Below are positions 1 to 7,264 of a stretch of DNA of 33,190 nt, piece by piece (within the stretch, counting starts at the first letter, position 1; each line of letters starts with the position of its first letter). The DNA is taken from NCBI RefSeq assembly GCF_000341185.1, contig NZ_ANBH01000240.1:5274-38463 (forward strand), read 5' to 3'. Source of the DNA: Nocardiopsis chromatogenes YIM 90109. Lineage in GTDB: Bacteria > Actinomycetota > Actinomycetes > Streptosporangiales > Streptosporangiaceae. Both the position numbers and the translations under genes were made by a program. The notes below the pieces were generated by a model that was not told the DNA's origin, did no database searches, and saw only the letters and a program-made list of their open reading frames with translations.

Positions 1-2
1 AG

Positions 3-860
3 GGCTGCTCCGGCCCGGACCCCGACCCCTACCCGCGCCTGGTGCTGGCCACCGGCCCACCCGGCGCCGTCTACCGCGAGATCGGCGGCGCGCTGGCCGG
101 AGAGCTGCGCACCGCCCTGCCGGGCACCGAGGTGGAGGTGCGGGGCACCCGCGCCTCGACGGAGAACATGCGGCTGCTGGGGGAGGGGGCCGCGCAGATC
201 GCGCCGGTCAGCCTCGACTCCGTGCCCGGGGACGCCGAGGGGATGGCGGCGCTGTGCCGCCTCTACGACAGCTACCTGCACCTGATGGTCCCGGACGGCT
301 CCGACATCGGCGGCCTGGCCGACCTGGAGGGGGAGAGGGTCTCCTTCGGGGCCGCCGACTCGGGCACCGAGTACACGGTGCGCAGGCTGGTCGAGGCGAC
401 CGGGGTGCACCCGGACGGCGTGCTGATGAACCAGGCCGAGTCGGCGCCGGCGCTGGAGGAGGGGCGGATCGCCGCGATGTTCTCGCTGACCGGCATCCCG
501 ACCCCGGCCATCACCGACCTGGCCGGACGCTTCCGCCTGCGCGCGGTGGACCTGGGCGGGGCGGCCGACCTGATGGCCGGGGAGGAGCCGGGGGTGTACC
601 TGCCCGCGGTGCTCCCGGCGAGCGGCTACGAGGGGGTGGCGGCGACACCGACCCTGACCGTGCCGAACATCCTGCTGGCCCGCACGGACGTGCCCGACGA
701 CGTGGCGGCGGCGGTCACCGCGACGGTGTTCACCCGATCCTCGGAACTGGCCGCCCGCCGCCCGGAGGCGGCCCAGATCAACATCCGCACGGGCATCGCG
801 ACCGGGGACATCCCCCTGCACCCCGGGGCCGCGCGCTGGTTCCGCGAACAGAAGCTCTGA
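3..860 (+). CDS. TAXI-family TRAP transporter solute-binding lipoprotein (5' end outside window)
   Basis: This is the 3' part of a secreted substrate-binding protein of the TAXI type, which hands solutes (often C4-dicarboxylates or amino acids) to a TRAP permease. The frame is open from the first bases and begins with Gly-Cys-Ser-Gly, which looks like the end of a lipobox, so the signal peptide lies outside the window and the protein is membrane-anchored. Just after it comes the family hallmark ATGPPGAVY, then a GTRASTENMRLLGEG segment and a DLEGERVSFG segment, all placed as in TAXI proteins. About 285 residues are visible, close to the family's mature length. The stop faces the end of the sensor-kinase gene 43 bases away. 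TAXI proteins are often encoded beside two-component genes, so the kinase next door may regulate this uptake system; that is inference. The permease is not visible and should lie upstream. The GTG at 42 is an internal codon, not the start. Confidence 0.88.
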   Translation, partial: GCSGPDPDPYPRLVLATGPPGAVYREIGGALAGELRTALPGTEVEVRGTRASTENMRLLGEGAAQIAPVSLDSVPGDAEGMAALCRLYDSYLHLMVPDGSDIGGLADLEGERVSFGAADSGTEYTVRRLVEATGVHPDGVLMNQAESAPALEEGRIAAMFSLTGIPTPAITDLAGRFRLRAVDLGGAADLMAGEEPGVYLPAVLPASGYEGVAATPTLTVPNILLARTDVPDDVAAAVTATVFTRSSELAARRPEAAQINIRTGIATGDIPLHPGAARWFREQKL

Positions 861-903
861 GCGGGATCTGCGCGGACACGGTCGCGGGCGGCGGGTGCCC
901 CGC

Positions 904-2361
904 TCAGGCCTGCGGGAGGCGTACCTCGACGTCGAGGCCGAAGCCGCCGTCGGGGCGGGGCAGGCCCGGCAGCAGGCGCAGCGAGCCGCCGGACGACTCC
1001 ACCAGGTCGGCGCAGATGGCCAGGCCCAGCCCCGTGCCCTCCACGTTCTGGTGGCGTGGGCCCCGCCAGAAGCGCTGCAGGGCCTTCCGGCGCTCCTCCG
1101 GGGCGAGGCCGGTGCCGTCGTCGGCCACGTGCAGCACCACCGCCCCGCGGGCGCCGTCGGCGCGGGCCCCGGCCCCGCGGTCCCCGCCGGCGACCCCGCG
1201 GCCGACCGTGTCGGCCCCGTCGCGCCCGTCCCCCTCGGAGGCGGTCAGGCGGATCCTGCTGCCGCCGGACAACCGGATCGCGTTGCTCATCAGCTCGTCG
1301 AGCACACTGCCCAACCCGCCCGGGGGCGCCAGCGCGCGCAGCCCCTCGGGGACGCGGGTCTCCAGGGCGATGCCCTCCACCTCGGCCAGCGCCCGCCACC
1401 GCGTCAGCCGGGTCGCCAGCACCTCGTCCAGCTCGACCGGCTCGGACGCGCGGAAGCTCTCCATCCGGGTCGCCGCCGTCAGCGAGTTCAGCAGCCGGTG
1501 CATCGCCTTGGCCTCTTCGACCGCGTCGGCGTGCGCCTGGCGCGCCTCCTCGCCGCTCACGTGCGGCTCCAGGTTCTCCACCGCCAGCCGCAGGCTCGCC
1601 AGCGGGTTGCGCAGCTGGTGCGAGGCGTCGGAGACGAACGCCCGCTGCCGGTGCAGCGCACGCTCCACCGCGTCCACCATGGCGTTGAACGACGCCGCCA
1701 GGCGGCGCAGCTCCGGCGGCCCGCCGACCCGGTCGGCGCGCACCGACAGGTCGCCCTCGGAGATCGCCGCGGTCGCCTCGTCCAGCCGCCGCACCGGGCG
1801 CAGCACCCACCGCGAGAGCGGCCAGGCCACCGCCGACAGCACCCCCAGCGGCACCATGGACAGCGCGCCCAGCAGCGCCCACGAGCCCAGGATCCGCTCC
1901 CGCAGCTCCTCCGTGGGCGCGGAGATCAGCACCGCCCCCTCCACGCCGCTGTCCCGGCCGATCGGCTCGGCGATCACCAGGTCCGCCCCGGACCACGGCC
2001 ACACCGCCGTCGGGGGCGCCGGCCGGAACCCGCCCAGGGCCCGCCGGGCCTCCTCCTGCCCCTGCGCCGTGCGCGCCGCCTCCGGGGACGAGGCCAGCAC
2101 CGGCCGCCCCGACGGGTCGACCACCGCCACCCGGGCGCCGTACAGCTCCTCATACCGCTCCAGCTCCCCGCGCAGCCCCTCCAGCCGTCCCGTGCGCAGC
2201 GCGGTCGAGCCCAGCGACGCGAACCGGCCCGCGTCGTTGAGCCGGTCCACATACACCTCCTGGGTCTGCCGCTGTGCGGTGACCGCGCCCAGCGGCACCG
2301 CCAGCGACGCGGTGATCAGGAAGGCGATCGGCACCAGCAGGGCCAGCAGGCGGCGCAGCAC
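904..2361 (-). CDS. HAMP-domain sensor histidine kinase
   Basis: Membrane sensor kinase that autophosphorylates a histidine and passes phosphate to the regulator encoded just upstream. Order of parts: membrane helix about residues 4-27; an extracytoplasmic sensor region of about 130 residues; second helix about 160-182; HAMP about 183-238; HisKA with the phospho-acceptor His248 in DASHQLRNPLASL; then the ATPase domain with N-box DELMSNAIRLS, G1 box DDGTGLAPEE and G2 box VEGTGLGLAI. Total 485 residues, normal for the class. A Gly/Asp/Ala/Arg-rich insert of about 30 residues sits between the N-box strand and the G1 box; it looks like a variable loop rather than a lesion because the frame continues cleanly. 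The start is a GTG 13 bases after the regulator's stop, so the two are probably one transcript with the regulator first. The signal sensed cannot be read from the sequence; the adjacent TAXI gene suggests a link to solute uptake. Confidence 0.93.
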   Translation of the reverse strand: MLRRLLALLVPIAFLITASLAVPLGAVTAQRQTQEVYVDRLNDAGRFASLGSTALRTGRLEGLRGELERYEELYGARVAVVDPSGRPVLASSPEAARTAQGQEEARRALGGFRPAPPTAVWPWSGADLVIAEPIGRDSGVEGAVLISAPTEELRERILGSWALLGALSMVPLGVLSAVAWPLSRWVLRPVRRLDEATAAISEGDLSVRADRVGGPPELRRLAASFNAMVDAVERALHRQRAFVSDASHQLRNPLASLRLAVENLEPHVSGEEARQAHADAVEEAKAMHRLLNSLTAATRMESFRASEPVELDEVLATRLTRWRALAEVEGIALETRVPEGLRALAPPGGLGSVLDELMSNAIRLSGGSRIRLTASEGDGRDGADTVGRGVAGGDRGAGARADGARGAVVLHVADDGTGLAPEERRKALQRFWRGPRHQNVEGTGLGLAICADLVESSGGSLRLLPGLPRPDGGFGLDVEVRLPQA

Positions 2362-2374
2362 GGCGCGGCCCCGC

Positions 2375-3052
2375 TCAGTCGCCCTCGCCGGCGGCGGCCA
2401 GCCGGTAGCCGACCCCGCGCACGGTGCGGATCAGCACCGCCCCGGCGAGCTTGTTCCGCAGCGCGGCGATGTGCGTGTCCAGGGTGCGCGAGGACGACTC
2501 CCAGGCGGTGCCCCACACCTGGTCGAGGATGGCGTCCCGGCCCACCACCGCCGGGGCCCGCGCGGTCAGCAGCGCGAGCACGTCGAACTCCTTGCGGGTG
2601 AGCGGGAGCGGCGCGCCGTCCAGTTCGGCGCGGCGCAGCCCCGGGTCCACGGCGAGCGCCCCGACCCGCAGCGGGGCGTCGGGCGGTGCGGCGGCCCGCT
2701 CGGCCCGGGTGCGGCGCAGGACCGCCTCCACCCGGGCGAGCAGTTCGGCGATGCCGAAGGGCTTGACCACGTAGTCGTCGGCGCCGGCGCGCAGGCCGCG
2801 CACCCGTTCGCGCTCCTCGGCGCGGGCGGTGACGGCGATGATCGCCGTGCCGGGCCGCTCGCGCAGCCGCCGCAGCAGGTCGATGCCGTCGGCGTCGGGC
2901 AGCCCGAGGTCGAGGAGGACGACGTCGGCGGGGCCCGCCTCCAGCGCGCGCTGGGCCGTCGCCGCGCGCTCGACGTCGTACCGGGCGTTGCGCAGCGCCG
3001 TCACCAGCCCGCGCGCGACCCGGTCGTCGTCCTCGACCACGAGTATGCGCAT
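2375..3052 (-). CDS. OmpR/PhoB-family response regulator
   Basis: DNA-binding partner of the downstream kinase, 225 residues. The receiver domain (about 1-115) has the acidic pocket Asp8/Asp9, phospho-acceptor Asp48 in LLDLGLPDADG, switch Thr75 and conserved Lys97 in VVKPFG. The C-terminal winged helix (about 128-220) carries LTRKEFDVLALL and ends in VRGVGYRL, typical of the OmpR class. The ATG at 3052 is preceded by TACGAT eight bases upstream, a plausible -10 element, so the transcript may have little or no leader. It is the first gene of a two-gene leftward operon. The pair sits between a TAXI binding protein and a DUF6504 gene, and its target genes cannot be read from the window. Confidence 0.95.
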   Translation of the reverse strand: MRILVVEDDDRVARGLVTALRNARYDVERAATAQRALEAGPADVVLLDLGLPDADGIDLLRRLRERPGTAIIAVTARAEERERVRGLRAGADDYVVKPFGIAELLARVEAVLRRTRAERAAAPPDAPLRVGALAVDPGLRRAELDGAPLPLTRKEFDVLALLTARAPAVVGRDAILDQVWGTAWESSSRTLDTHIAALRNKLAGAVLIRTVRGVGYRLAAAGEGD

Positions 3053-3102
3053 CGCCGACCATCGTAGGGCCGTTCCCGGGGAGCGGCCCCTGTTCGGCCC
3101 GG

Positions 3103-3333
3103 TCAGCTCCAGTGGCGGCGCATCGTCCAGTCCTCGGTGGCGTGGTCGACCGAGATGTCGGCGATGCTGGGCTCGCCCTGATCGGACTCGGCGGCGACGC
3201 GGACGAGGTCGACCTCGCCCTCCCAGTGGCCGATGACGCGCTGAACCCGGTAGAGGCGCCCCCGCCAGGCGAAGAGCGAGGGGCGGCCGGAAGAGGTCGT
3301 GCGGACGTCGATCCGTTCGTTGAAGAGACTCAC
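3103..3333 (-). CDS. DUF6504-like small protein, predicted SOS-controlled
   Basis: A 76-residue protein of unknown function. The core SLFNERIDVRTTSSGRP followed by AWRGRLYRVQRVIGHWEG resembles the actinobacterial DUF6504 family, whose members, as I recall, are often encoded near mutasome genes (imuB, dnaE2). I chose the GTG at 3333 rather than the ATG at 3363. The family-like sequence starts at the GTG, TACTCT lies exactly six bases before it as a -10 element, and a LexA-like box lies directly upstream of that. The longer start would place the box inside the coding sequence. There is no Shine-Dalgarno sequence at the GTG, which fits a leaderless mRNA. The product is small and charged, without membrane segments. 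Family assignment is by motif memory and is moderately certain. Confidence 0.75.
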   Translation of the reverse strand: MSLFNERIDVRTTSSGRPSLFAWRGRLYRVQRVIGHWEGEVDLVRVAAESDQGEPSIADISVDHATEDWTMRRHWS

Positions 3334-3339
3334 CGGGGC

Positions 3340-3361
3340 AGAGTATCGAACGGGTGTTCGC
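3340..3361 (-). promoter_or_regulatory. LexA-like SOS box abutting a -10 element
   Basis: Read on the plus strand, TCGAAC-GGGT-GTTCGC (3346-3361) matches the actinobacterial LexA consensus TCGAAC-N4-GTTCGA at 11 of 12 fixed positions. It directly abuts TACTCT (3345-3340 on the minus strand), the inferred -10 of the DUF6504 gene, so bound LexA would block the promoter. The match is seen; repression by LexA is inferred. Confidence 0.7.
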
Positions 3362-3530
3362 ATTCGCAGTGCTCCGCGCCGGTGCTCACCCTAGGGGCAA
3401 CGGCCCGGCGAACGCGCCGGTGCGGACGGAGGCGGGGCGCCGGCGGCGATATCGGCGCTGCTCGGCGACGCACGAACCGATCCGGAACGATGGCGTCCCG
3501 GGCGTGTCGCGGCAGAGGGCTCCGGGCGTT

Positions 3531-4241
3531 TCAGTCCAGCGGCACCCGGAACTCGGAGGACTCCAAGGAGCACCCGAACGGCTCGGGCAGCTCGATCGGC
3601 TTCCCCCACTCGACGGTCGTACGGGCGTCGTAGTCGCCGTCGCGGGGCGAGGAGAAGAGGGAGATGGATGAGCCGCGTGTGTCGTAGCCGTCGATGAGCA
3701 GGTAGAGCGGGACCCCGGCTCCTGCGTACTCGTACCGTTTGGCGGTGCGGTCATCGTCGGCGTTGCTCTTGGAGGCGATCTCGACGACGAGCAGGACCTC
3801 CGCTGGGTCGACACCCTCCCCGCGCCTCTGGGGGAGCGCGCTCCGGGGGAAGACCATGAGGTCGGGTGCGCGCATTCGTTCCTGGTCGGGGATGGCGACA
3901 GGGGTTCCCTGATGGATGGCGATGTGCCTGGGAAGCACGTCGTGGAGCTGGGCGCTGATGAGAGCGGCTATGTCGTTGTGCGCGGGGGCGGGTGGGGGGA
4001 CCAAGACGATTCCTGCCTCACGGATCTCAGCCCGCCAACCGTCGGGCATGTCGATTTCCTGCCAGGTGCGCAGCAGGAGCTCCCACCGCGACTCGGCACG
4101 CGAAGGCGTGGGTGAGGGGGCCTCTTGGGCCTGAGGGGACTCAGGGGGCTCGGGGGTCTTCGCGCGCGGAGCCGTGGTGCGCGGGGACGTCTTCTCGGCC
4201 TTCTGCTTCTCGGGCTTCTGCTCGATCACAGCGCTTCCCAT
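3531..4241 (-). CDS. Uma2-family (DUF820) putative endonuclease
   Basis: A 236-residue protein with the Uma2 fold, a PD-(D/E)XK-like nuclease family common in actinomycetes and of largely unknown role. The first 60 or so residues are Lys/Glu/Pro/Ala-rich and look disordered. The domain follows, with HNDIAALISAQLHDVL, then RAPDLMVFP carrying the family's conserved PDL acidic residue, and VLLVVEIASKSNADDDR carrying the E-x-x-S-x-S motif, then KRYEYAGAGVPLYLLID. These acidic and serine positions are the expected active-site residues. The start is set at the ATG at 4241 because AGGAGGT lies eight bases upstream; a longer reading to 4304 has no such site. It stands alone between a DUF6504 gene and a DivIVA-repeat gene. 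Confidence 0.88.
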   Translation of the reverse strand: MGSAVIEQKPEKQKAEKTSPRTTAPRAKTPEPPESPQAQEAPSPTPSRAESRWELLLRTWQEIDMPDGWRAEIREAGIVLVPPPAPAHNDIAALISAQLHDVLPRHIAIHQGTPVAIPDQERMRAPDLMVFPRSALPQRRGEGVDPAEVLLVVEIASKSNADDDRTAKRYEYAGAGVPLYLLIDGYDTRGSSISLFSSPRDGDYDARTTVEWGKPIELPEPFGCSLESSEFRVPLD

Positions 4242-4362
4242 GCTGCGCCACCTCCTGAGAAGGGGAGGTAGCAGCGAGTAGTGACGATGTCGGGCGTTTT
4301 CCACAGTAGGGGGACCCGTCCCCGCCGGGAAGCAGGACGCGGCGGGCCCGGCGGCCGATGCC

Positions 4363-5073
4363 TCAGGGTCCGCCCGGTTCGTACCGGCGGAGTTCGGTGG
4401 CGAGTTCGTCGAGGAACGCGTCGACCTGGGCGGGGTCGTAGCCGGGGCGCGCGCGTGTGGTCGAGAAGCGCACCCGCTCCACGTCGGCGGCGGTGAGCAG
4501 GGCCCGGTCCGGTCGGCCGTCGATCAGCGCCCCCAGCGTGACCTCGGCGCTGTCCAGGAAGGCGTCCACCTCGTCCTCGTTGTAGCCCGTGGTCAGGCGC
4601 GTGGTGGCGAACCTCTTGTTCCGCACCTGCTCGGGCGTCATCGCCCCCTGTGGCGCCCCGTGCGGGGCCTGAGGGGCGCCGCCGACACCGGCCCCGACAC
4701 CGTCGGGACGCGGCGGCTCCGGCGGCGCGATCGGCGCACCCGCGTCCACCGGGGCGGCCATCTGGCCCGCGCCGGGCCGCGGCATGTCGCCCGGCCGCGC
4801 CAGCCCTCCCGCGCGCAGTTCGGCCACGACCCGGTCGAGGAAGTCGTCGACCTCGTCCTCCTTGTAGCCGGGCGTCAGCCGGGTGCCGCGGAAGACCGAC
4901 TCCTCCACCTCCGAGGCGGTGATCACCGGCTCCTCGGCGCGGCCGCGCTGCAGCGCGGCGAAGGCTTCCTCGATCCGGTCCAGGAGGCGGTCGACGTCGT
5001 CCTCGTTGTATCCGGGGCGCAGGCGCACCAGGGTGAAGCGCTTGTTCCTGATGTCGGCGGGTGTCAGAGGCAT
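4363..5073 (-). CDS. DivIVA-domain repeat protein, four repeats
   Basis: A 236-residue protein made of four copies of the short DivIVA N-terminal-like motif (DivI1A type): RNKRFTLVRLRPGYNEDDVD, then VFRGTRLTPGYKEDEVDDFL, then RNKRFATTRLTTGYNEDEVD, then RFSTTRARPGYDPAQVDAFL. In DivIVA/Wag31 this motif precedes the coiled coil and binds curved membrane at poles and septa; here no long coiled coil follows, only short helices and a Pro/Gly/Ala-rich linker between repeats two and three. Actinobacterial 'DivIVA domain repeat' proteins are known but have no settled function. Start chosen at the ATG at 5073 (MPLTPADI) rather than the GTG 21 bases upstream. There is no clear Shine-Dalgarno; CACAAT lies six bases before GGGTGC-ATG-type context and may be a weak -10. 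It follows another DivIVA-repeat gene by 70 bases on the same strand. Confidence 0.85.
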   Translation of the reverse strand: MPLTPADIRNKRFTLVRLRPGYNEDDVDRLLDRIEEAFAALQRGRAEEPVITASEVEESVFRGTRLTPGYKEDEVDDFLDRVVAELRAGGLARPGDMPRPGAGQMAAPVDAGAPIAPPEPPRPDGVGAGVGGAPQAPHGAPQGAMTPEQVRNKRFATTRLTTGYNEDEVDAFLDSAEVTLGALIDGRPDRALLTAADVERVRFSTTRARPGYDPAQVDAFLDELATELRRYEPGGP

Positions 5074-5143
5074 GCACCCATTGTGCCGACCCACCGGTAG
5101 GTTCGCCCGCTCCGCCCCGGGGAGTGCGGTGCCGAGCGGCTGC

Positions 5144-5662
5144 TCAGCGGCCCTGCAGGCGGTCCGCGGCGGCCGCGAGGTAGGCGTCCACCTGTCCGCG
5201 GTGGTAGCCGCGCAGGGCCACGCCGAGGCGGGGCGCGGCCAGCTCCTCGGCGGTCAGTGCGGGGTCGCTCCGGAGGTAGCGCTCGATGAGCTCCTGCACC
5301 GGGATGCGGTCGTATCCGCGCAGGACGATGTCGAACTCGGGCGCCTCCCCGGGATCGGCGGCCTCCGCGCCGCCGGACCCGTCGGAGGCCCCGCCGGACC
5401 CGTCGGGGGCGTCGGGGGCGCCGCCCTCCAGGCGGGCCGCGGCCTGCTCGGTGAAGGCGTCGACCTGCGCCCGGTCATAGCCGCGGAGGGCGACCTCGAA
5501 CGAGGCGCCGCGCAGCTCCTGTGCGGTCACCGCCGGGCCGCCGGACCACAGGCGGTCGACGAGCGCGTCGACCTGGCCGCGCTCGTAGCCGCGGAGCGCG
5601 ACGTCGAAGGAGGGGCGCTCGGGCCCGAAGAGCCGGGAGAGCTGAGGGGGAAGATCGGACAT
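5144..5662 (-). CDS. DivIVA-domain repeat protein, RGY-type repeats
   Basis: A 172-residue protein with four degenerate DivIVA-like motifs: FDVALRGYERGQVDALVDRL, FEVALRGYDRAQVDAFTEQA, FDIVLRGYDRIPVQELIERY and LGVALRGYHRGQVDAYLAAA. All four share RGY-x-R-x-x-V. Between repeats two and three is a Gly/Ser/Asp/Ala linker with an imperfect internal repeat. The usual Phe-x-x-x-x-x-x-GY-x-x-x-x-VD pattern is kept, but Arg replaces the usual Pro/Thr before GY, so this forms a subtype distinct from its neighbour. I chose ATG 5662 (MSDLPPQL) over the longer reading. The base context before the two DivIVA-repeat starts is similar (GGTGC just before ATG in both). Probably co-transcribed with the gene at 4363-5073; function unknown, likely membrane or polar scaffold. 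Confidence 0.8.
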   Translation of the reverse strand: MSDLPPQLSRLFGPERPSFDVALRGYERGQVDALVDRLWSGGPAVTAQELRGASFEVALRGYDRAQVDAFTEQAAARLEGGAPDAPDGSGGASDGSGGAEAADPGEAPEFDIVLRGYDRIPVQELIERYLRSDPALTAEELAAPRLGVALRGYHRGQVDAYLAAAADRLQGR

Positions 5663-5670
5663 GCACCGAA

Positions 5671-5714
5671 TCATGCCGGATCATGCCGGATCGCGGGAGT
5701 CCGGATCGCGGGAG
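5671..5714. repeat. Short tandem repeats upstream of the DivIVA-repeat gene
   Basis: TCATGCCGGA occurs twice in tandem (5671-5690). The 14-base word CCGGATCGCGGGAG occurs at 5686-5699 and again at 5701-5714, a 15-base period. They lie between the amidase terminator hairpin and the start of the leftward DivIVA-repeat gene, so they may hold part of its promoter. No known protein site is recognised. Confidence 0.6.
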
Positions 5715-5715
5715 G

Positions 5716-5744
5716 GGGCACCGGCCGCCGGGCGGCCGGTGCCC
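5716..5744 (-). terminator. Hairpin after the amidase gene
   Basis: GGGCACCGGCCGCC and its complement flank a centre at 5730, giving a perfect stem with a minimal loop, 19 bases after the amidase stop. There is no clear T-tract, as is common in high-GC actinomycetes. Confidence 0.6.
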
Positions 5745-5763
5745 GGCCACGGCCCCCTGTGGC

Positions 5764-6675
5764 TCACCCCTCCTCGGCGAGCAGGAACGCGGCGACCGCG
5801 TCCGCCGCGACCGCCGCGGCGTCCTCCCGCCACTGCGCGTCCTCCAGCAGCTCGGCGTCGTCGGCGTTGCGCATGTTGCCCGCCTCCAGGAACACCTTCG
5901 GCACGTCCGACATGTTCAACCCGCCCAGGTCGGTGCGCTCGTCCAGGCCGTCCTCGGCGATGTAGTCGGCGATCGGCACGCCCGAGTCCGCCTCGAAGGT
6001 GTCGCGCAGCTCCTCGGCCAGGCGCATCGACGGCCCGACGATGTCGTCGGTGAAGCCGTCCAGCTCGCCGGGCGCGATCACGTGGAAGCCGCGGCCGCTC
6101 TCCGGGCCGCCGTCGGCGTGCACCGACACGGCCGCGTCGGCACCGGCCTCGTTGCCGATCTCCGCGCGCTCGTCGATGCACGGCCCGACCCCGTCGTCGT
6201 CCTCGCGGGTGAGCACCACCTCGGCTCCGCGCTCCTCCAGCTCGTCGCGCATGTGCAGGGAGAAGTCCAGGGTGAAGGCGTGCTCCTCGTAGCCGCTTTC
6301 GCCCTCGGCCCCGACGGTGTCGCACTCCTTGTCGTTCGGCCCGGCGGGGACCTGGCGGGAGATCTCCTCCGAGGCGTCGGCGTTGCCGCCGTTGTGCCCG
6401 GGGTCGATCACCACGGTGAAGCCGCTGAGGGGCCCGTCGCCGCCGGCGTCGCCGGAATCGCCGCCGGTGCCGCCACCGGTGCCGCCGTCGGCGTCCGCGT
6501 CCCCGGAGCCGCCGTCCTGCGCGCCGCCGTCCCCGCCGTCCTGCGCCGTGCCGTCGGGGCGCGCCCCCGCGTGCGGGCGCGGTTCGGCGCCGTCGGCGGC
6601 CGTGGTGCACCCGGCGAGCGGGACGAGCAGTGCGGCGGCGATGGCGGTGGGGCCGAACGGGCGCAAGTGGGGCAT
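5764..6675 (-). CDS. Lipoprotein N-acetylmuramoyl-L-alanine amidase (Amidase_3)
   Basis: Zinc peptidoglycan amidase that cleaves the bond between N-acetylmuramic acid and the stem peptide. The 303-residue product has a signal peptide with lipobox LAGC (Cys23), a Gly/Asp/Ala-rich tether of about 55 residues (28-82), then the catalytic domain. Expected zinc ligands are His94 in VVIDPGHNGG, Glu130 or Glu131 in GYEEHAF and His186 in SVHADG; Glu264 in FLEAGNMRN is the catalytic base. Cys118 and Cys166 may form a disulfide. The layout resembles mycobacterial Rv3717-type amidases but adds the lipoprotein tether. Start at ATG 6675, where the signal peptide begins; a longer reading to 7140 overlaps the divergent gene and is rejected. 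TACGTT lies six bases before the ATG, and an overlapping ECF-type promoter fits equally; both predict a leaderless mRNA. Envelope-stress control would suit the product. Confidence 0.93.
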   Translation of the reverse strand: MPHLRPFGPTAIAAALLVPLAGCTTAADGAEPRPHAGARPDGTAQDGGDGGAQDGGSGDADADGGTGGGTGGDSGDAGGDGPLSGFTVVIDPGHNGGNADASEEISRQVPAGPNDKECDTVGAEGESGYEEHAFTLDFSLHMRDELEERGAEVVLTREDDDGVGPCIDERAEIGNEAGADAAVSVHADGGPESGRGFHVIAPGELDGFTDDIVGPSMRLAEELRDTFEADSGVPIADYIAEDGLDERTDLGGLNMSDVPKVFLEAGNMRNADDAELLEDAQWREDAAAVAADAVAAFLLAEEG

Positions 6676-6681
6676 TGGGCC

Positions 6682-6706
6682 AACGTAACGCGTGCCGGAC
6701 GGTTCC
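6682..6706 (-). promoter_or_regulatory. ECF-sigma-like promoter of the amidase gene
   Basis: On the minus strand GGAAC (6706-6702), 16 bases, then CGTT (6685-6682), six bases before the ATG. GGAAC-N16/17-(C)GTT is the pattern of actinobacterial SigE/SigH-type promoters. The same bases also contain TACGTT, a vegetative-type -10, so the sigma factor is undecided. Confidence 0.5.
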
Positions 6707-6709
6707 GGG

Positions 6710-6735
6710 GGAACAGAGTCCGCCCCGTTCGCGTC
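6710..6735 (+). promoter_or_regulatory. Divergent ECF-like promoter candidate for the DUF1232 gene
   Basis: GGAAC at 6710-6714, 17 bases, then CGTC at 6732-6735, about 57 bases before the DUF1232 start. With the opposite-strand GGAAC it forms the palindrome GTTCC-GGG-GGAAC at 6702-6714. Weaker than its partner. Confidence 0.3.
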
Positions 6736-6792
6736 ATATCGTGAGAAGAGGGTCGGGACGCCCCCAGCCCTGAGAACGACCGAGGGGGTCGG

Positions 6793-7158
6793 ATGCGCAG
6801 ATCGAACCGCGCCGCCGCGGGCGCCGCCGCCTGGCAGGTGGTCCACGAGGGGATCGAGCCCGGGAAGCCGACGCTGTGGGCACGCGCCGGGGCGGTGCCC
6901 CGGATGCTGGGCGCCCGGATCGCCGGGCGCTACACGGGGATGCCCGTCTCCCGCGTGCTGATGTTCGCGGCGGCGCTCGTGTACGTCGTCAGCCCCGTCG
7001 ACCTCGTCCCCGAGCTGTTCATCCCGCTGTTCGGCCTCGCCGACGACGCCTTCGTCGCGGTGTGGCTGGCCGCCGGGCTGATGGGCGAGACCGAGCGCTT
7101 CCTGGAATGGGAGCGCCGAGAGGGGCACGAGTACGTCCAAGGGCGGGTCGTGGGCTGA
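6793..7158 (+). CDS. DUF1232 (YkvA-like) membrane protein
   Basis: A 121-residue protein with the DUF1232 signature: a hydrophobic segment MFAAALVYVVSPVDLVPELF (about residues 57-76), then a loop with GLADDAFVAVWLAAGL and a charged C-terminal tail. The Ser-Pro-x-Asp-Leu-x-Pro-Glu motif is the conserved core of the family. Such proteins are found across bacteria; function is unsettled, with links to membrane stress and lipid synthesis in some hosts. Start at ATG 6793 with GAGGGGG five bases upstream. Divergent from the lipoprotein amidase with a shared 117-base promoter region, which may place both under envelope-stress control. A strong hairpin follows the stop. Confidence 0.88.
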   Translation: MRRSNRAAAGAAAWQVVHEGIEPGKPTLWARAGAVPRMLGARIAGRYTGMPVSRVLMFAAALVYVVSPVDLVPELFIPLFGLADDAFVAVWLAAGLMGETERFLEWERREGHEYVQGRVVG

Positions 7159-7175
7159 GCGCCCGCCGCCCCGGA

Positions 7176-7208
7176 GCGGCCCCCGCCCAGGTCACGGGCG
7201 GGGGCCGC
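7176..7208 (+). terminator. Terminator hairpin after DUF1232
   Basis: Perfect 13-base stem (7176-7188 with 7196-7208) around a seven-base loop, 17 bases after the stop. No T-tract. It also insulates the following ABC operon. Confidence 0.7.
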
Positions 7209-7264
7209 AGTGCGTCCGGGCGGGGAGTGGGCCCCCGGGCGGAGGGCGGCGCGGGCCAGGAGCG

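Noticed and set aside
254-3067. 937-codon rightward open frame over the TAXI, kinase and regulator genes
   Set aside because: Arg/Pro/Gly-rich shadow frame typical of GC-rich DNA; it lies across three genes with clear domain motifs in other frames.
6676-7140. N-terminal extension of the amidase reading back to 7140
   Set aside because: Overlaps the DUF1232 gene on the other strand, precedes the signal peptide and has no conserved sequence.
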